This document shows, piece by piece, positions 1-6,831 of a stretch of 7,477 nucleotides of DNA. The notes below the pieces were generated by a model. The model worked only from the letters and a program-made list of their open reading frames with translations. It did no database searches and was not told where the DNA came from. A program made the position numbers and the translations under genes. Each line of letters opens with the position of its first letter. The stretch's first letter is position 1. This DNA comes from Planctomycetota bacterium (GTDB lineage: Bacteria; Planctomycetota; B15-G4), in the NCBI GenBank assembly GCA_003644265.1, contig QNBX01000191.1, positions 1-7,477 of the forward strand, written 5' to 3'.

Positions 1-497
1 AGCATGCGTGTGGAGATGCCGAACACCACCACCTGCGTGCGCCAGGCGGGGTCGTCGCGCATGCGCGCGGTGGCGGTCTCCAACAGCTTGCGCGAGATCC
101 ACAGGGCGCCGCTGGCCGTCAGCAGGAACAGGCCGAACATGACGCGCGAGTAGGGCGGGGCCACGCTGCCGTCGGGCAGCTCGGGCTTGACCAGGAAGCC
201 CACCAGGATCAGCACGGCCGCCGCGGCGCCGCCGCCCAGCAGCATGTCGCGCTTGCGCACGCGGTCGTGCGGCAGGATCTCCTCGCGGAAGCGATAGAAG
301 CCCAGCATGGAGAGGGTGATGGCGATGACCGGCAGCGCCACCAGGTACAGCCGCGCGTAGACGTCGACCGAGAGCTCGTGGTCGGCCAGGATCCAGCGCC
401 GCTTGAGCAGGAATGCACAGGCGAACGCCGCCGCCAGCAGACCCTGGTCCACCAGGAACAACGCGATGCGCGCGGGCTCTGTGCGGCGGGACAACAT
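1..497 (-). CDS. Polyprenyl glycosylphosphotransferase (exopolysaccharide sugar transferase), N-terminal part, cut by left edge
   Basis: Only the first 165 residues are in the window; the reading frame is open to base 1. Translation from the ATG at 497 gives four hydrophobic segments at about residues 11-31, 48-67, 85-103 and 118-134. After segment two comes a basic stretch beginning LGFYRFREE, and the visible part ends at residues 155-165 in a beta-strand plus glycine pattern (QVVVFGIS) that looks like the start of the cytoplasmic CoA_binding_3/Rossmann-like domain. This is the N-terminal architecture of enzymes that transfer a hexose-1-phosphate to undecaprenyl phosphate, the first step of exopolysaccharide or O-antigen unit assembly at the inner membrane. 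The catalytic sugar-transferase domain would lie outside the window, so substrate and activity cannot be judged. The start is the first Met of the frame; an AGGGGG stretch lies 15 bases upstream, rather far for a ribosome site. The GT4 glycosyltransferase gene ends 90 bp upstream on the same strand, which fits a shared polysaccharide operon. Confidence 0.82.
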   Translation of the reverse strand, partial: MLSRRTEPARIALFLVDQGLLAAAFACAFLLKRRWILADHELSVDVYARLYLVALPVIAITLSMLGFYRFREEILPHDRVRKRDMLLGGGAAAAVLILVGFLVKPELPDGSVAPPYSRVMFGLFLLTASGALWISRKLLETATARMRDDPAWRTQVVVFGISTRM

Positions 498-587
498 GAC
501 GCGAGTTGAGTACCCCCTCGATGCTCGGATGCTTCCGGCCGGCTGACCGCGGCGACGCCCGCGCGCCCTCCCCGGGCCGATCGTGCG

Positions 588-1805
588 TCAGTTGACCGGT
601 ACGCCCGCGGCGACCAGGGCCGCCTTCATCGAGCGCAGGTGTGATTCTAGCGAGAAGAGCCGGGCTCGCTCCAGCATGGCGCCTGAGGACAGGCCGCTCT
701 GCTCGCGCTCCAGGCGCAGGATGCCGTCCCGGAAGGCGTCGCAGCCCGGGGCCGGCACCAGGATGCCGGTGGTGCCGTCCTGCACGGTCTCGGCGGCCCC
801 CCCCAGCCCGAGGGCCACCACCGGGCGCCCGCATGCCATGGCCTCCACCGGGACCAGGCCGAAGTCTTCTTCCCCGGGGAACAGCAGGGCGCGGCAGCCG
901 CGGTAGAGCGCGCGCACGGTCTGGTCGTCGGGGCTCGGAACGAAGACGGTGCGCGGGCCGGCCCGCCGCCGCAATGCTCCCCAGCGCGGGCCGGCGCCGG
1001 CCACGACCAGCGGGCGGTCGAGCACGCGGCAGGCGTCCACGGCCAGCTCGAAGCGCTTGTAGGAGACGGCCTGCCCCAGCAGCAGGTAGGGCCGCACGCC
1101 GCTGGCCCAGGGCGCCCGGGTCAGGGCGGGCAGCGGGGGCTCGTCGTCGGGCGTGCCGGGCGTGAAGAAGTCGGTGTCCACCGGCGGGTGCACCACCTGC
1201 GCCTCGCGCCCGTAGGCCCTGCGGATGCGCTCGGCTACGTGCTCCGAGACGGTCAGGAAGTGGTCCACCGCGGTCGCTGCGCGTCGGTCGGCGGCCGCGA
1301 TGCGCGCCAGGGCCACGCGCGCCAGGGGCCGGGCGAGGGCGGGCAGCGACCCCGCCAGATAGGTCTCGCGCTGATCGAAGGCCCAGCGCACGGGGCTGTA
1401 GCAGTAGCACACGTGCCGCGCGCCCGGTGCCTTGACCACGGCCTTGGCCAGCGAGGCGTCGCTGCTCACGACGTAGGCGTGGGCCGACACGTCGAGCCCT
1501 GCATACAGCCGCGAGAACGCCGGCGCCCAGAGCCGGAAGTGTCGCCGCCAGCCGGGCAAGCGCTGCAGCGCCGAGGTCTGTAGCGTCGCCACCTCGCGCG
1601 GCGCCGCGCAGCGCTGCTCGTCGTGCACCAGCGTGTACAGCGACGCGCCCGGCAGCAGGCTCGAAAGGGCATCCAGGCACTTCTCGCCGCCGCGCCGCGT
1701 CACTAGCCAGTGGTGCACCAGGGCCACGTCGGAGCGCGGCTCGGGAGCGGACGCCGCGGCCGCGGTGGGCGTCGTGGGCGTCGTGGGCGTGGTGCGTGCG
1801 GCCAT
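588..1805 (-). CDS. Glycosyltransferase family 4 (WbaZ-like), surface polysaccharide synthesis
   Basis: A 405-aa GT-B fold glycosyltransferase, a normal length for the family. The conserved domain begins near residue 26 (DVALVHHWLVTRRGGEK, with the glycine-rich N-terminal loop) and continues through an aromatic segment, CYCYSPVRWAFD, at 133-144 that is typical of WbaZ-type mannosyltransferases. The C-terminal nucleotide-sugar domain shows the donor-contacting lysine in SYKRFELAVDA (K250) and the retaining-GT4 EX7E motif in GEEDFGLVPVEAMACG (E313 and E321), followed by GLGGAAETV. It probably adds a sugar from a nucleotide donor to a lipid-linked intermediate in the cytoplasm; the exact sugar cannot be read from sequence. 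The first 25 residues are an unusual Thr/Pro/Ala-rich extension encoded by a 9-bp tandem repeat. The ATG at 1805 has a weak AGG 8 bases upstream. A GTG at 1727 (residue 27), which starts exactly at the conserved domain, is an alternative start but has no clear ribosome site. It sits between the FIST gene and the polyprenyl glycosylphosphotransferase on one strand. Confidence 0.9.
   Translation of the reverse strand: MAARTTPTTPTTPTAAAASAPEPRSDVALVHHWLVTRRGGEKCLDALSSLLPGASLYTLVHDEQRCAAPREVATLQTSALQRLPGWRRHFRLWAPAFSRLYAGLDVSAHAYVVSSDASLAKAVVKAPGARHVCYCYSPVRWAFDQRETYLAGSLPALARPLARVALARIAAADRRAATAVDHFLTVSEHVAERIRRAYGREAQVVHPPVDTDFFTPGTPDDEPPLPALTRAPWASGVRPYLLLGQAVSYKRFELAVDACRVLDRPLVVAGAGPRWGALRRRAGPRTVFVPSPDDQTVRALYRGCRALLFPGEEDFGLVPVEAMACGRPVVALGLGGAAETVQDGTTGILVPAPGCDAFRDGILRLEREQSGLSSGAMLERARLFSLESHLRSMKAALVAAGVPVN
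1765..1791. repeat. 9-bp in-frame tandem repeat, three copies
   Basis: The unit GTGGGCGTC (plus strand) occurs three times head to tail; the third copy ends in G instead of C. On the minus strand it encodes the repeated Thr-Pro-Thr pattern at residues 6-14 of the GT4 glycosyltransferase. The unit length is a multiple of three, so copy-number change would alter only the length of the N-terminal tail. Confidence 0.85.
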
Positions 1806-1924
1806 GGGCAGCCTAGCCTGCGCTATTCACCGACTTCGCCGCGAGCGCCGGTCCGGGACGGCGCGGCACGCTTGGACCTGTCGTCGCTGCGGGAGCGAGC
1901 CGCCGTGCAGCGGGCAGGGCCGGC

Positions 1925-3094
1925 TCAGCGCTCCCGCGCGCGGAACAGCGCGATGCTCGCGGTCAGGCCGTGCAGGAACGGCCGGCCGCCCACCGGGCCC
2001 AGCTCGCCCGCCGCGAAGAAGCCGGCCGTGGCCACCTCGCCGAGCTGCTGGTGCAGCTCCCCGAGGTCGTGATCCGACTCGCCGAAGAAGGCCTCGCCGC
2101 GCCCGTTGCACGAGAACAGCAGCGCCCCCAGAGGCGCCGGCCGCTCGCGCTCGGGCCGCAACATGGCGCTCAGGTCGGCGTGCGCCGCCTCGGCATCGCG
2201 CACCATGAACTGGATCGTCTGGCCCGGCCGCACGAAGTCGCTGATGGCGATGGATTCGTCGTCGGGCCGGAAGCCGATCACGTTGCGCACCAGCAGGTCG
2301 CGGGTCTCGAAGTGGCTCTTGCGCTCATCCACCACCTGGCCCACGTGCAGCGCGGTCTGCATGAGCTCGCGGTCCGCGTCGCTGACCTCGCTGAAGAGCT
2401 GGCGCAGCTGGCTCAGGGCCGACTTGCCGCCCAGGGCATGGATGTAGTTGCGCTGGGCGCTGGTGATGACGAAGTGCTTGCCCACCGGTCGGCAGCCCTG
2501 GCTCACCACCGAGTCGAGCTGCACGCTGCCGCCCAGGGCCACGCCCACCAGGCCCTCGCGCACGATGCCGTCGCGCGTGAGCAGCAGACCCTCGCCGGGG
2601 CCGGGGCTGGACGAGGCCACGCCGCCCACCAGCATGTGCCCGGGGAAGCTCTCGCCGAAGTCGCGCAGCAGCACCTCCGGCGGGCTGGTGAAGGGGTCGG
2701 CCAGCACGAGGAACGCGGCCTCGTCCGGGACCTCGCCGGGTTCGGGCCAGGCCGACAAGGTGGGCTCGGTCTGACCGTCGACCGGAGTCACCGTGAAGGG
2801 ATGCAGCTCGGAGCCTGGCCAATGCGCGGCCCACAGGCACAGCCCGGGCTTCCCTTCGATCTCGTGCTCGTGTCCGATGACACCGGAGCCCGGGCAGCCC
2901 AGCAGCACGCGCGGGTCGAGGGCGTCCATCAGTCGGCGGTGCAGGCGCTCCAGCCGCGGCCCGTGGTGCTCGGTGAAGAACACCAGCACGAGGTGCGGCC
3001 TCCCGCCGCCCAGCCCCTCGCCGACCTGGGCGAGCACCGCATCGAGGGCCTGGTCGAGGTCCAGGAGGGTCGAGCTGGCAGACACGCAATTCAC
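1925..3094 (-). CDS. FIST N- and C-domain sensory protein
   Basis: A 389-aa soluble protein with no membrane segment that matches the FIST (F-box and intracellular signal transduction) architecture. The N-terminal domain spans about residues 10-215, with the strand [11 protein letters not shown] (35-45) and [11 protein letters not shown] (64-74), which resembles the conserved GCT/GCS-x-G-x-I loop. The C-terminal FIST domain spans about 220-385 and contains [12 protein letters not shown] (322-333), FFGES-DHD (337-343) and the strongly conserved end [14 protein letters not shown] ... FLHG-TASIALF. FIST domains are predicted to bind small ligands, perhaps amino acids, and often occur with signalling modules; here no kinase, GGDEF or methyl-accepting domain is fused or adjacent, so it would be a stand-alone sensor. 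The start is GTG (3092-3094) with GGAG at 3106-3109, 11 bases upstream; codon 4 is also GTG and could serve instead. The gene diverges from the small lipoprotein and lies 119 bp upstream of the GT4 gene. Family confidence is high; the ligand and role are unknown. Confidence 0.92.
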   Translation of the reverse strand: MNCVSASSTLLDLDQALDAVLAQVGEGLGGGRPHLVLVFFTEHHGPRLERLHRRLMDALDPRVLLGCPGSGVIGHEHEIEGKPGLCLWAAHWPGSELHPFTVTPVDGQTEPTLSAWPEPGEVPDEAAFLVLADPFTSPPEVLLRDFGESFPGHMLVGGVASSSPGPGEGLLLTRDGIVREGLVGVALGGSVQLDSVVSQGCRPVGKHFVITSAQRNYIHALGGKSALSQLRQLFSEVSDADRELMQTALHVGQVVDERKSHFETRDLLVRNVIGFRPDDESIAISDFVRPGQTIQFMVRDAEAAHADLSAMLRPERERPAPLGALLFSCNGRGEAFFGESDHDLGELHQQLGEVATAGFFAAGELGPVGGRPFLHGLTASIALFRARER

Positions 3095-3169
3095 GGCGAC
3101 AGGGGCTCCAGGTGGGGGCCTCGAATCCGTCGAGCACGCTCCGCAGGCCCGCTATTATCCGCTCGTTGA

Positions 3170-3197
3170 AGAATACCCCAGGCGTCCAGGCTGGCAA
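3170..3197 (-). promoter_or_regulatory. Candidate sigma70-type promoter for the FIST gene
   Basis: Read on the minus strand, TTGCCA (complement of 3192-3197, five of six to the -35 consensus) is followed after 16 bases by TATTCT (complement of 3170-3175, four of six to the -10 consensus). Transcription would start about 65-70 bases before the GTG start codon. A second AT-rich hexamer, GATAAT (complement of 3154-3159), lies closer to the gene but lacks a good -35 partner. This is pattern matching only. Confidence 0.35.
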
Positions 3198-3329
3198 CCG
3201 GCGGCGCGCTGAGGGGCTGCCCAGGGGCGCGGCGGGGGTGCAACGGCGGCGCTGGCAGGGGCGCGACTGTGGTTCTGGCGGGTGGTGCGACGGTGGTGTG
3301 ACGGGTGCTCCGGCGGCCCCGTCGACGCT

Positions 3330-3338
3330 TGCTATCAT
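3330..3338 (+). promoter_or_regulatory. Candidate extended -10 promoter for the lipoprotein gene
   Basis: TGCTATCAT combines the TGn extension with TATCAT, five of six to the -10 consensus, in an otherwise very GC-rich stretch. No good -35 hexamer lies 16-18 bases upstream, as is common for extended -10 promoters. The predicted transcript would have a leader of about 55-60 bases before the ATG at 3402. Confidence 0.35.
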
Positions 3339-3401
3339 CGCCGCCCGTCGCGCGCGTCTGCGCACATCTTCTCATTCCTCACCACGCTGGAATCCTCGCT
3401 C

Positions 3402-3662
3402 ATGCTTCGCATCGCACTGACCGCGTTCGTCGTCGTCGCCGCCCTGGCCTGCAGTTCCACCGAGGTGCAGGAGAGCGCGCCCGCCGGCGCCATCAACGCC
3501 AACTGCCCCATGATGGGCAAGGCCATCAACCCCGCGGTGGCGACCTCCGACTGGAACGGCAAGCAGGTCGGGTTCTGTTGCAAGGGCTGCATCAAGAAGT
3601 TCGCTGCCCTCTCCGACGACGAGAAGGGCGCCAAGCTCGAGGCCACCGGCACCGAGCTCTGA
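3402..3662 (+). CDS. Small lipoprotein with YHS/TRASH-like cysteine metal-binding motif
   Basis: An 86-aa protein. Residues 1-16 form a short lipoprotein signal peptide: positive R3, hydrophobic core LTAFVVVAALA, then C17 in the sequence AALAC. This lipobox is slightly atypical because the -3 residue is Ala. After a short polar linker the mature part carries a compact cysteine motif: NCPMMGKAINP (C35), then WNGKQVGFCCKGCIKKF (C59, C60, C63). The CP-x-MG...FCC-x-GC-x-x-F pattern is that of small YHS/TRASH-related domains found in periplasmic or extracytoplasmic lipoproteins and thought to bind copper or another soft metal; binding is inferred from the cysteine spacing, not shown. The start at 3402 is chosen because it gives the signal peptide directly; the longer frame from 3282 would bury it. 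The ribosome site is weak (TGGAA about 11 bases upstream). The thiolase gene follows after 116 bp on the same strand with no obvious functional link. Confidence 0.85.
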   Translation: MLRIALTAFVVVAALACSSTEVQESAPAGAINANCPMMGKAINPAVATSDWNGKQVGFCCKGCIKKFAALSDDEKGAKLEATGTEL

Positions 3663-3765
3663 GCGCTCCCGGCCCCGGCTGGCGGGCGATGAACGAGTCG
3701 CGCTAGCATGCCGGGCTCGCCGCTCCCCGAGGAGTCGGCCCCCGACAAGCTGGCCCCGAATAGCT

Positions 3766-3771
3766 GGAGAG
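3766..3771 (+). promoter_or_regulatory. Ribosome binding site of the thiolase gene
   Basis: GGAGAG is placed so that its GGAG core ends 9 bases before the ATG at 3779. It supports that ATG as the start and independent translation of the thiolase. Confidence 0.7.
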
Positions 3772-3778
3772 TCCCGAC

Positions 3779-4960
3779 ATGGACCGCGACGCCATTGTCC
3801 TGTGCGACGCCGTGCGCACGCCCATCGGCAAGTTCCTGGGCGCCCTGCAGACGGTGCCCGCCGTCGAGCTGGGCGTGACCCTGGTGGCCGCCCTGCTGGA
3901 GCGCACCGGCGCCACGGCCGACGACATCGACCAGGTCTACTTCGGCATGGCGCGCCAGGCGGGCGAGGGCGCCAACCCCGCGCGCCAGATCAGCTTCCGC
4001 GCCGGCATCCCCGAGACGGCCACGGCCATGACCGTCAATCAGGCCTGCGCCAGCGGCATGCGCGCCATCACCCTGGCGGCGCAGGAGATCGCGGGCGGCA
4101 ACGCCCGGGCCGTGATCGCCGGCGGCGTGGAGACCATGTCGCGCAACCCATTCATGCTGACGGGCATGCGCAACGGCTACCGCCTGGGCCACGGCAAGGT
4201 GCTGGACGGCAACTACGCCGACGGCTTCCACTGCCGCCTGGTGGACGGCCCCATGGGCTCCACCGCCGAGAACCTGGCCGAGCGCTACGAGATCTCGCGT
4301 GAGGAGCAGGACGCCTTCGCGGTGGAGAGCCAGCGCAAGGCCCAGGCGGCCCAGGAGGCCGGACGCTTCGCGGACGAGATCGTGCCCGTGACCGTCAAGA
4401 GCCGCCGCGGCGAGGTGGTGGTGGACACCGACGAGCACCCGCGCCACGGCGCCTCGATGGAGGGCCAGGCCAAGCTCAAGGCGGTCTTCCGCGAGGGCGG
4501 CGGCGTGACCGCCGGCAACAGCTCCGGCATCACCGACGGCGCGGCCGCCGTGCTGGTGACCTCCGCCGGCCACGCCGCCGACAAGGGCTGGCCCGTGCTG
4601 GCGCGGCTGACCGACCACGCCATGGTCGGCGTCGATCCGCACATCATGGGCATCGGCCCCGTGCCGGTGACCCGCACCCTGCTCGAGCGCGGCGGGCTGA
4701 CCCTGGACGACCTCGACCTGATCGAGCTCAACGAGGCCTTCGCGGCCCAGGTCATCGCCTGCGACCGCGAGCTGCAGCTCGACCCCGCCAAGCTCAACGT
4801 GAACGGCGGCTCCATCGCCCTCGGTCACCCCATCGGGGCCACTGGCGCGCGCATCGTGGTGACGCTGCTGCACGAGATGAAGCGGCGTGACGCCAAGCGC
4901 GGGTTGGCGACGCTGTGCGTGAGTGGGGGGCAGGGCATCGGGGCGGTGTTCGAGAGGTGA
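3779..4960 (+). CDS. Thiolase (acetyl-CoA C-acyltransferase)
   Basis: A full-length 393-aa thiolase. It catalyses the reversible exchange between 3-ketoacyl-CoA plus CoA and acyl-CoA plus acetyl-CoA, in fatty-acid beta-oxidation or in acetoacetyl-CoA formation. The N-terminal domain opens with [14 protein letters not shown]. The nucleophilic cysteine is C90 in VNQACASGM. The remaining catalytic groups are N318 in LNEAF, H350 in [12 protein letters not shown] and the acid/base C380 in CVSGGQG. Every hallmark residue is present and spacing matches the family, so the enzyme should be active. The loop before TAENLAERY reads GPMG, where short-chain biosynthetic thiolases of the PhaA/AtoB type usually read HMG; this is closer to degradative 3-ketoacyl-CoA thiolases, so acetoacetyl-CoA specificity should not be assumed. 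No hydroxyacyl-CoA dehydrogenase or other beta-oxidation gene is next to it. The start has a good GGAG site. The gene is convergent with the anchored beta-sandwich protein and is followed by a strong inverted repeat. Confidence 0.95.
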   Translation: MDRDAIVLCDAVRTPIGKFLGALQTVPAVELGVTLVAALLERTGATADDIDQVYFGMARQAGEGANPARQISFRAGIPETATAMTVNQACASGMRAITLAAQEIAGGNARAVIAGGVETMSRNPFMLTGMRNGYRLGHGKVLDGNYADGFHCRLVDGPMGSTAENLAERYEISREEQDAFAVESQRKAQAAQEAGRFADEIVPVTVKSRRGEVVVDTDEHPRHGASMEGQAKLKAVFREGGGVTAGNSSGITDGAAAVLVTSAGHAADKGWPVLARLTDHAMVGVDPHIMGIGPVPVTRTLLERGGLTLDDLDLIELNEAFAAQVIACDRELQLDPAKLNVNGGSIALGHPIGATGARIVVTLLHEMKRRDAKRGLATLCVSGGQGIGAVFER

Positions 4961-4976
4961 GCGTCAGCGCCGCTCC

Positions 4977-5032
4977 GGAGGAACGGGCTGGGCTCCTGCG
5001 TTTATCACTTCGTCGCTCCAGCCCGTTCCTCC
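4977..5032. terminator. Perfect 15-bp inverted repeat between convergent genes (putative bidirectional terminator)
   Basis: GGAGGAACGGGCTGG at 4977-4991 is exactly complementary to CCAGCCCGTTCCTCC at 5018-5032, with a 26-base loop that is the most AT-rich part of the area (GTTTATCACTT). An outer pairing CAGCGC (4965-4970) with GCGCTG (5034-5039) could extend the hairpin across a small asymmetric internal loop. It starts 16 bases after the thiolase stop and ends 78 bases before the stop of the convergent gene. There is no T tract on either side, so a classical intrinsic terminator is not proven; it could instead be a transcript-end stabilising hairpin or a dispersed intergenic repeat. Confidence 0.6.
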
Positions 5033-5110
5033 TGCGCTGCATGTCGCGGGGGGGCACGGCCGTGAACGCTGCGCTTTCGGGTGAGTGAGAGGACGGTCAG
5101 AGGGGTGAGG

Positions 5111-6757
5111 TCACGGGGACGGGAGGGTCACCTCGACGGGGGTCTTGCCGACGTGCAGGCTGGCGACGCGGTCGGCGCCTTGGACGACGAGGCTGTAGTC
5201 GCCGGGGGGGCAGGGGCGGGCCCAGGTGTTGCCGCCTTTGAACGGACCGCGCCAACGCGCGAAGCCCTGGTCGTCAACCAGCGTGACCATGTGGAGCTGA
5301 TCCTCTGGCCAGCTCGCGCGCAGGGTCACGTCTACCAGCGAGCGGACCACGAGTGTGGCGTGCTCGATGTCGCCGGAGGTCGTGTCGATACGCAAGGCCG
5401 CGCTGCCGAGCCCCCCTCTCGTGTCCCTGACCCACACGACGTACGGGCGGCGGCCCAGTCGCTCGATCAGGAACACGCCGTCGCTGTCGCTGGCGTAGCC
5501 GATGCGCGGGATGGCCCCATGGGACTCATGATGCCAGTCGGCCGGCGCGCAGGAGAGTCGCGTGGCGATCGGTTGACCCTCCTCATCGACGACGCGGCCC
5601 GAGATGGACGTCGCGGGGCCGAGCGCCAGACGACCCAGGTCGAGCTGCTCTCCGGGGCCCAACAGGATGGCGCTGTTGATGGACTCGTACCCGTCGGCGG
5701 TGACGTACAGATCCAGCACACCAGGGGGGAGGTCGGTCTCCTCAAAGGAGCCCTCTGCGTCCACGAGGATCCCCGCGCCGCCAGACTGGGTGTCGCTGAT
5801 GTCGACCCGCGCGCCGATCAGTGGTTGCTCGTCGTCTGCGTCCACGATCTGCCCGCGCACGGAGCCCAGAGCTGCCAGCGCCTCGTCGACCCTGAGCACG
5901 AACACGACCTCGGTGGCGTCCGGTCCGACGAGCTGGCTGGCGATCACCTCGCTGCGGTGCATCAAGTGGATCCAGAGCGGCAAAGGGCTGCGCAGGTCGA
6001 GCATGCCCTCGCAGCCCGCGTCGACCTGACGATCGCCCCACAGCTCGAAGCGCGAGATCCAGGTGCCGTGGGGGTTGCGGTCATGCATGCGATGCCCGAT
6101 CGGTGGCAGCACGGGCCCGGCAGACTCGGGCGTGGCCAGCACGCCGAACCGCGGGCGGCTCCACTTGTCCATGGGAAGGGCTTCCCAGAGGGACTCGCCC
6201 GAGGGCAGGCTCAGCCGAACGCACAGCGTGCGGGCCGCCTCGAGCTGGATATCGACGCGCCGGGCGGGTTCGGCCGGGTGGAGCTCGAGCGACTGCTCCC
6301 AAGGGACGACGCCTTGCATGCTGAAGCTGAGCACACCAGGCCCGGGGCGAAGCCCGGCGAAGGCGAACGTGCCTTGGTCGATCCGCGACGAGCGCCGGGC
6401 GCCGCCAGGCGTGGCCCAGCCGACCCAGTGTTGCTTCACGTCCAGGAGCTGGCCGGCCGCGTCCGTCACGGTGCCGTAGAGCAATAGCCCGATGGGATCC
6501 GTCGGGTCCCATGCGGTCGTGGCCAGCGGCTGAGGGGACGCCGTCTCGAGCGGGGCCATCGGCTCGGCCCGGTGGGTGGGGCGAGCGGGCGTCCGCTCGC
6601 GGGCCGTGGGGAGATCGGTTCCAGGACGGGCCGTCTGGTTGCCTGGGCCGAGCGTCGCGGAGGCCGAGCCGCCCTCGTCGCTCGCCAGGATCAACCAGGC
6701 GCCTGCAATCACCGCGAGCACGACGACACCCACGATCAAGCGACCGAGTCCGATCAT
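5111..6757 (-). CDS. Membrane-anchored protein with carboxypeptidase-regulatory-like / Ig-like beta-sandwich domains
   Basis: A 548-aa protein when started at the ATG at 6757. Residues about 3-26 form one hydrophobic helix (LIVGVVVLAVIAGAWLILA) preceded by Arg and followed by Asp/Glu, which fits an N-in signal anchor or an uncleaved signal peptide. Residues about 30-88 are a Pro/Thr/Ala/Arg-rich linker. The rest is beta-rich: YGTVTDAAGQLL (about 94-105) opens one unit, VRGQIVDADDEQPLIGA (about 300-316) with GSFEETDLPPGVLDL a second, ISGRVVDEEGQPIA (about 385-398) with SDGVFLIERL a third, and PPGDYSLVVQGADRV a terminal half-unit. The G-x-V-x-D-x-x-G-x-P and DG-x-F patterns are those of carboxypeptidase-regulatory-like domains. 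No protease or catalytic motif is visible. It is probably displayed outside the cytoplasmic membrane as a binding or structural protein; its real function is unknown. Codon use looks somewhat less GC-biased at third positions than in the thiolase. The GT2 gene ends 74 bp upstream on the same strand. An ATG at 6775, six codons earlier, is the alternative start. Confidence 0.85.
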   Translation of the reverse strand: MIGLGRLIVGVVVLAVIAGAWLILASDEGGSASATLGPGNQTARPGTDLPTARERTPARPTHRAEPMAPLETASPQPLATTAWDPTDPIGLLLYGTVTDAAGQLLDVKQHWVGWATPGGARRSSRIDQGTFAFAGLRPGPGVLSFSMQGVVPWEQSLELHPAEPARRVDIQLEAARTLCVRLSLPSGESLWEALPMDKWSRPRFGVLATPESAGPVLPPIGHRMHDRNPHGTWISRFELWGDRQVDAGCEGMLDLRSPLPLWIHLMHRSEVIASQLVGPDATEVVFVLRVDEALAALGSVRGQIVDADDEQPLIGARVDISDTQSGGAGILVDAEGSFEETDLPPGVLDLYVTADGYESINSAILLGPGEQLDLGRLALGPATSISGRVVDEEGQPIATRLSCAPADWHHESHGAIPRIGYASDSDGVFLIERLGRRPYVVWVRDTRGGLGSAALRIDTTSGDIEHATLVVRSLVDVTLRASWPEDQLHMVTLVDDQGFARWRGPFKGGNTWARPCPPGDYSLVVQGADRVASLHVGKTPVEVTLPSP

Positions 6758-6764
6758 GGCGATG

Positions 6765-6772
6765 CTCCCTCT
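6765..6772 (-). promoter_or_regulatory. Ribosome binding site that decides the start of the anchored protein
   Basis: On the minus strand AGAGGGAG lies 7 bases before the ATG at 6757, an ideal distance. The earlier in-frame ATG at 6775 has only AGG two bases before it, too close to function well. This favours the shorter protein. Confidence 0.7.
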
Positions 6773-6831
6773 CATTACCTTTGAGCGACTCTAGCATTCT
6801 CCGGACACGGCGCCTGGCGGGGGCGCGAGGA

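Larger units (their letters stand above)
3095..3401. other. Divergent intergenic region between FIST gene and small lipoprotein gene
   Basis: These 307 bases carry no convincing gene. They hold a candidate minus-strand promoter near 3170-3197 and a candidate plus-strand extended -10 element near 3330-3338. Between them is a G-rich stretch with four plus-strand G runs (3213-3216, 3224-3227, 3234-3238 and 3258-3261), followed by an 11-bp direct tandem repeat, GGTGGTGCGAC/GGTGGTGTGAC, at 3281-3302. An open frame extends upstream of the lipoprotein to an ATG at 3282, but its extra 40 residues lack a signal peptide and would bury the lipoprotein signal, so it is not used here. Confidence 0.6.

Noticed and set aside
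1845..1864. Small hairpin (GCGCCG/CGGCGC, 8-base loop) downstream of the FIST stop
   Set aside because: A 6-bp all-GC stem is common by chance in DNA this GC-rich, and no T tract follows.
1970..3169. A 399-codon open frame on the plus strand opposite the FIST gene
   Set aside because: Composition is that of an antisense shadow, with no recognisable domain; the minus strand carries clear FIST motifs.
3282..3401. Upstream extension of the small lipoprotein by 40 codons
   Set aside because: It would hide the lipoprotein signal peptide and overlaps the candidate promoter; no ribosome site is seen before 3282.
3335..4873. A 512-codon open frame on the minus strand opposite the lipoprotein and thiolase genes
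   Set aside because: Its translation is His/Gly/Ala/Val-rich low complexity, typical of the antisense of GC-rich genes. The opposite strand encodes a thiolase with all catalytic motifs.
5081..6487. A 468-codon open frame on the plus strand opposite the anchored beta-sandwich protein
   Set aside because: No domain or signal visible; the minus frame has a membrane anchor, a good ribosome site and repeated beta-sandwich motifs.
6810..6826. Five-base-pair stem just after the GT2 stop as a terminator
   Set aside because: Too short, no T tract, and expected by chance at this base composition.
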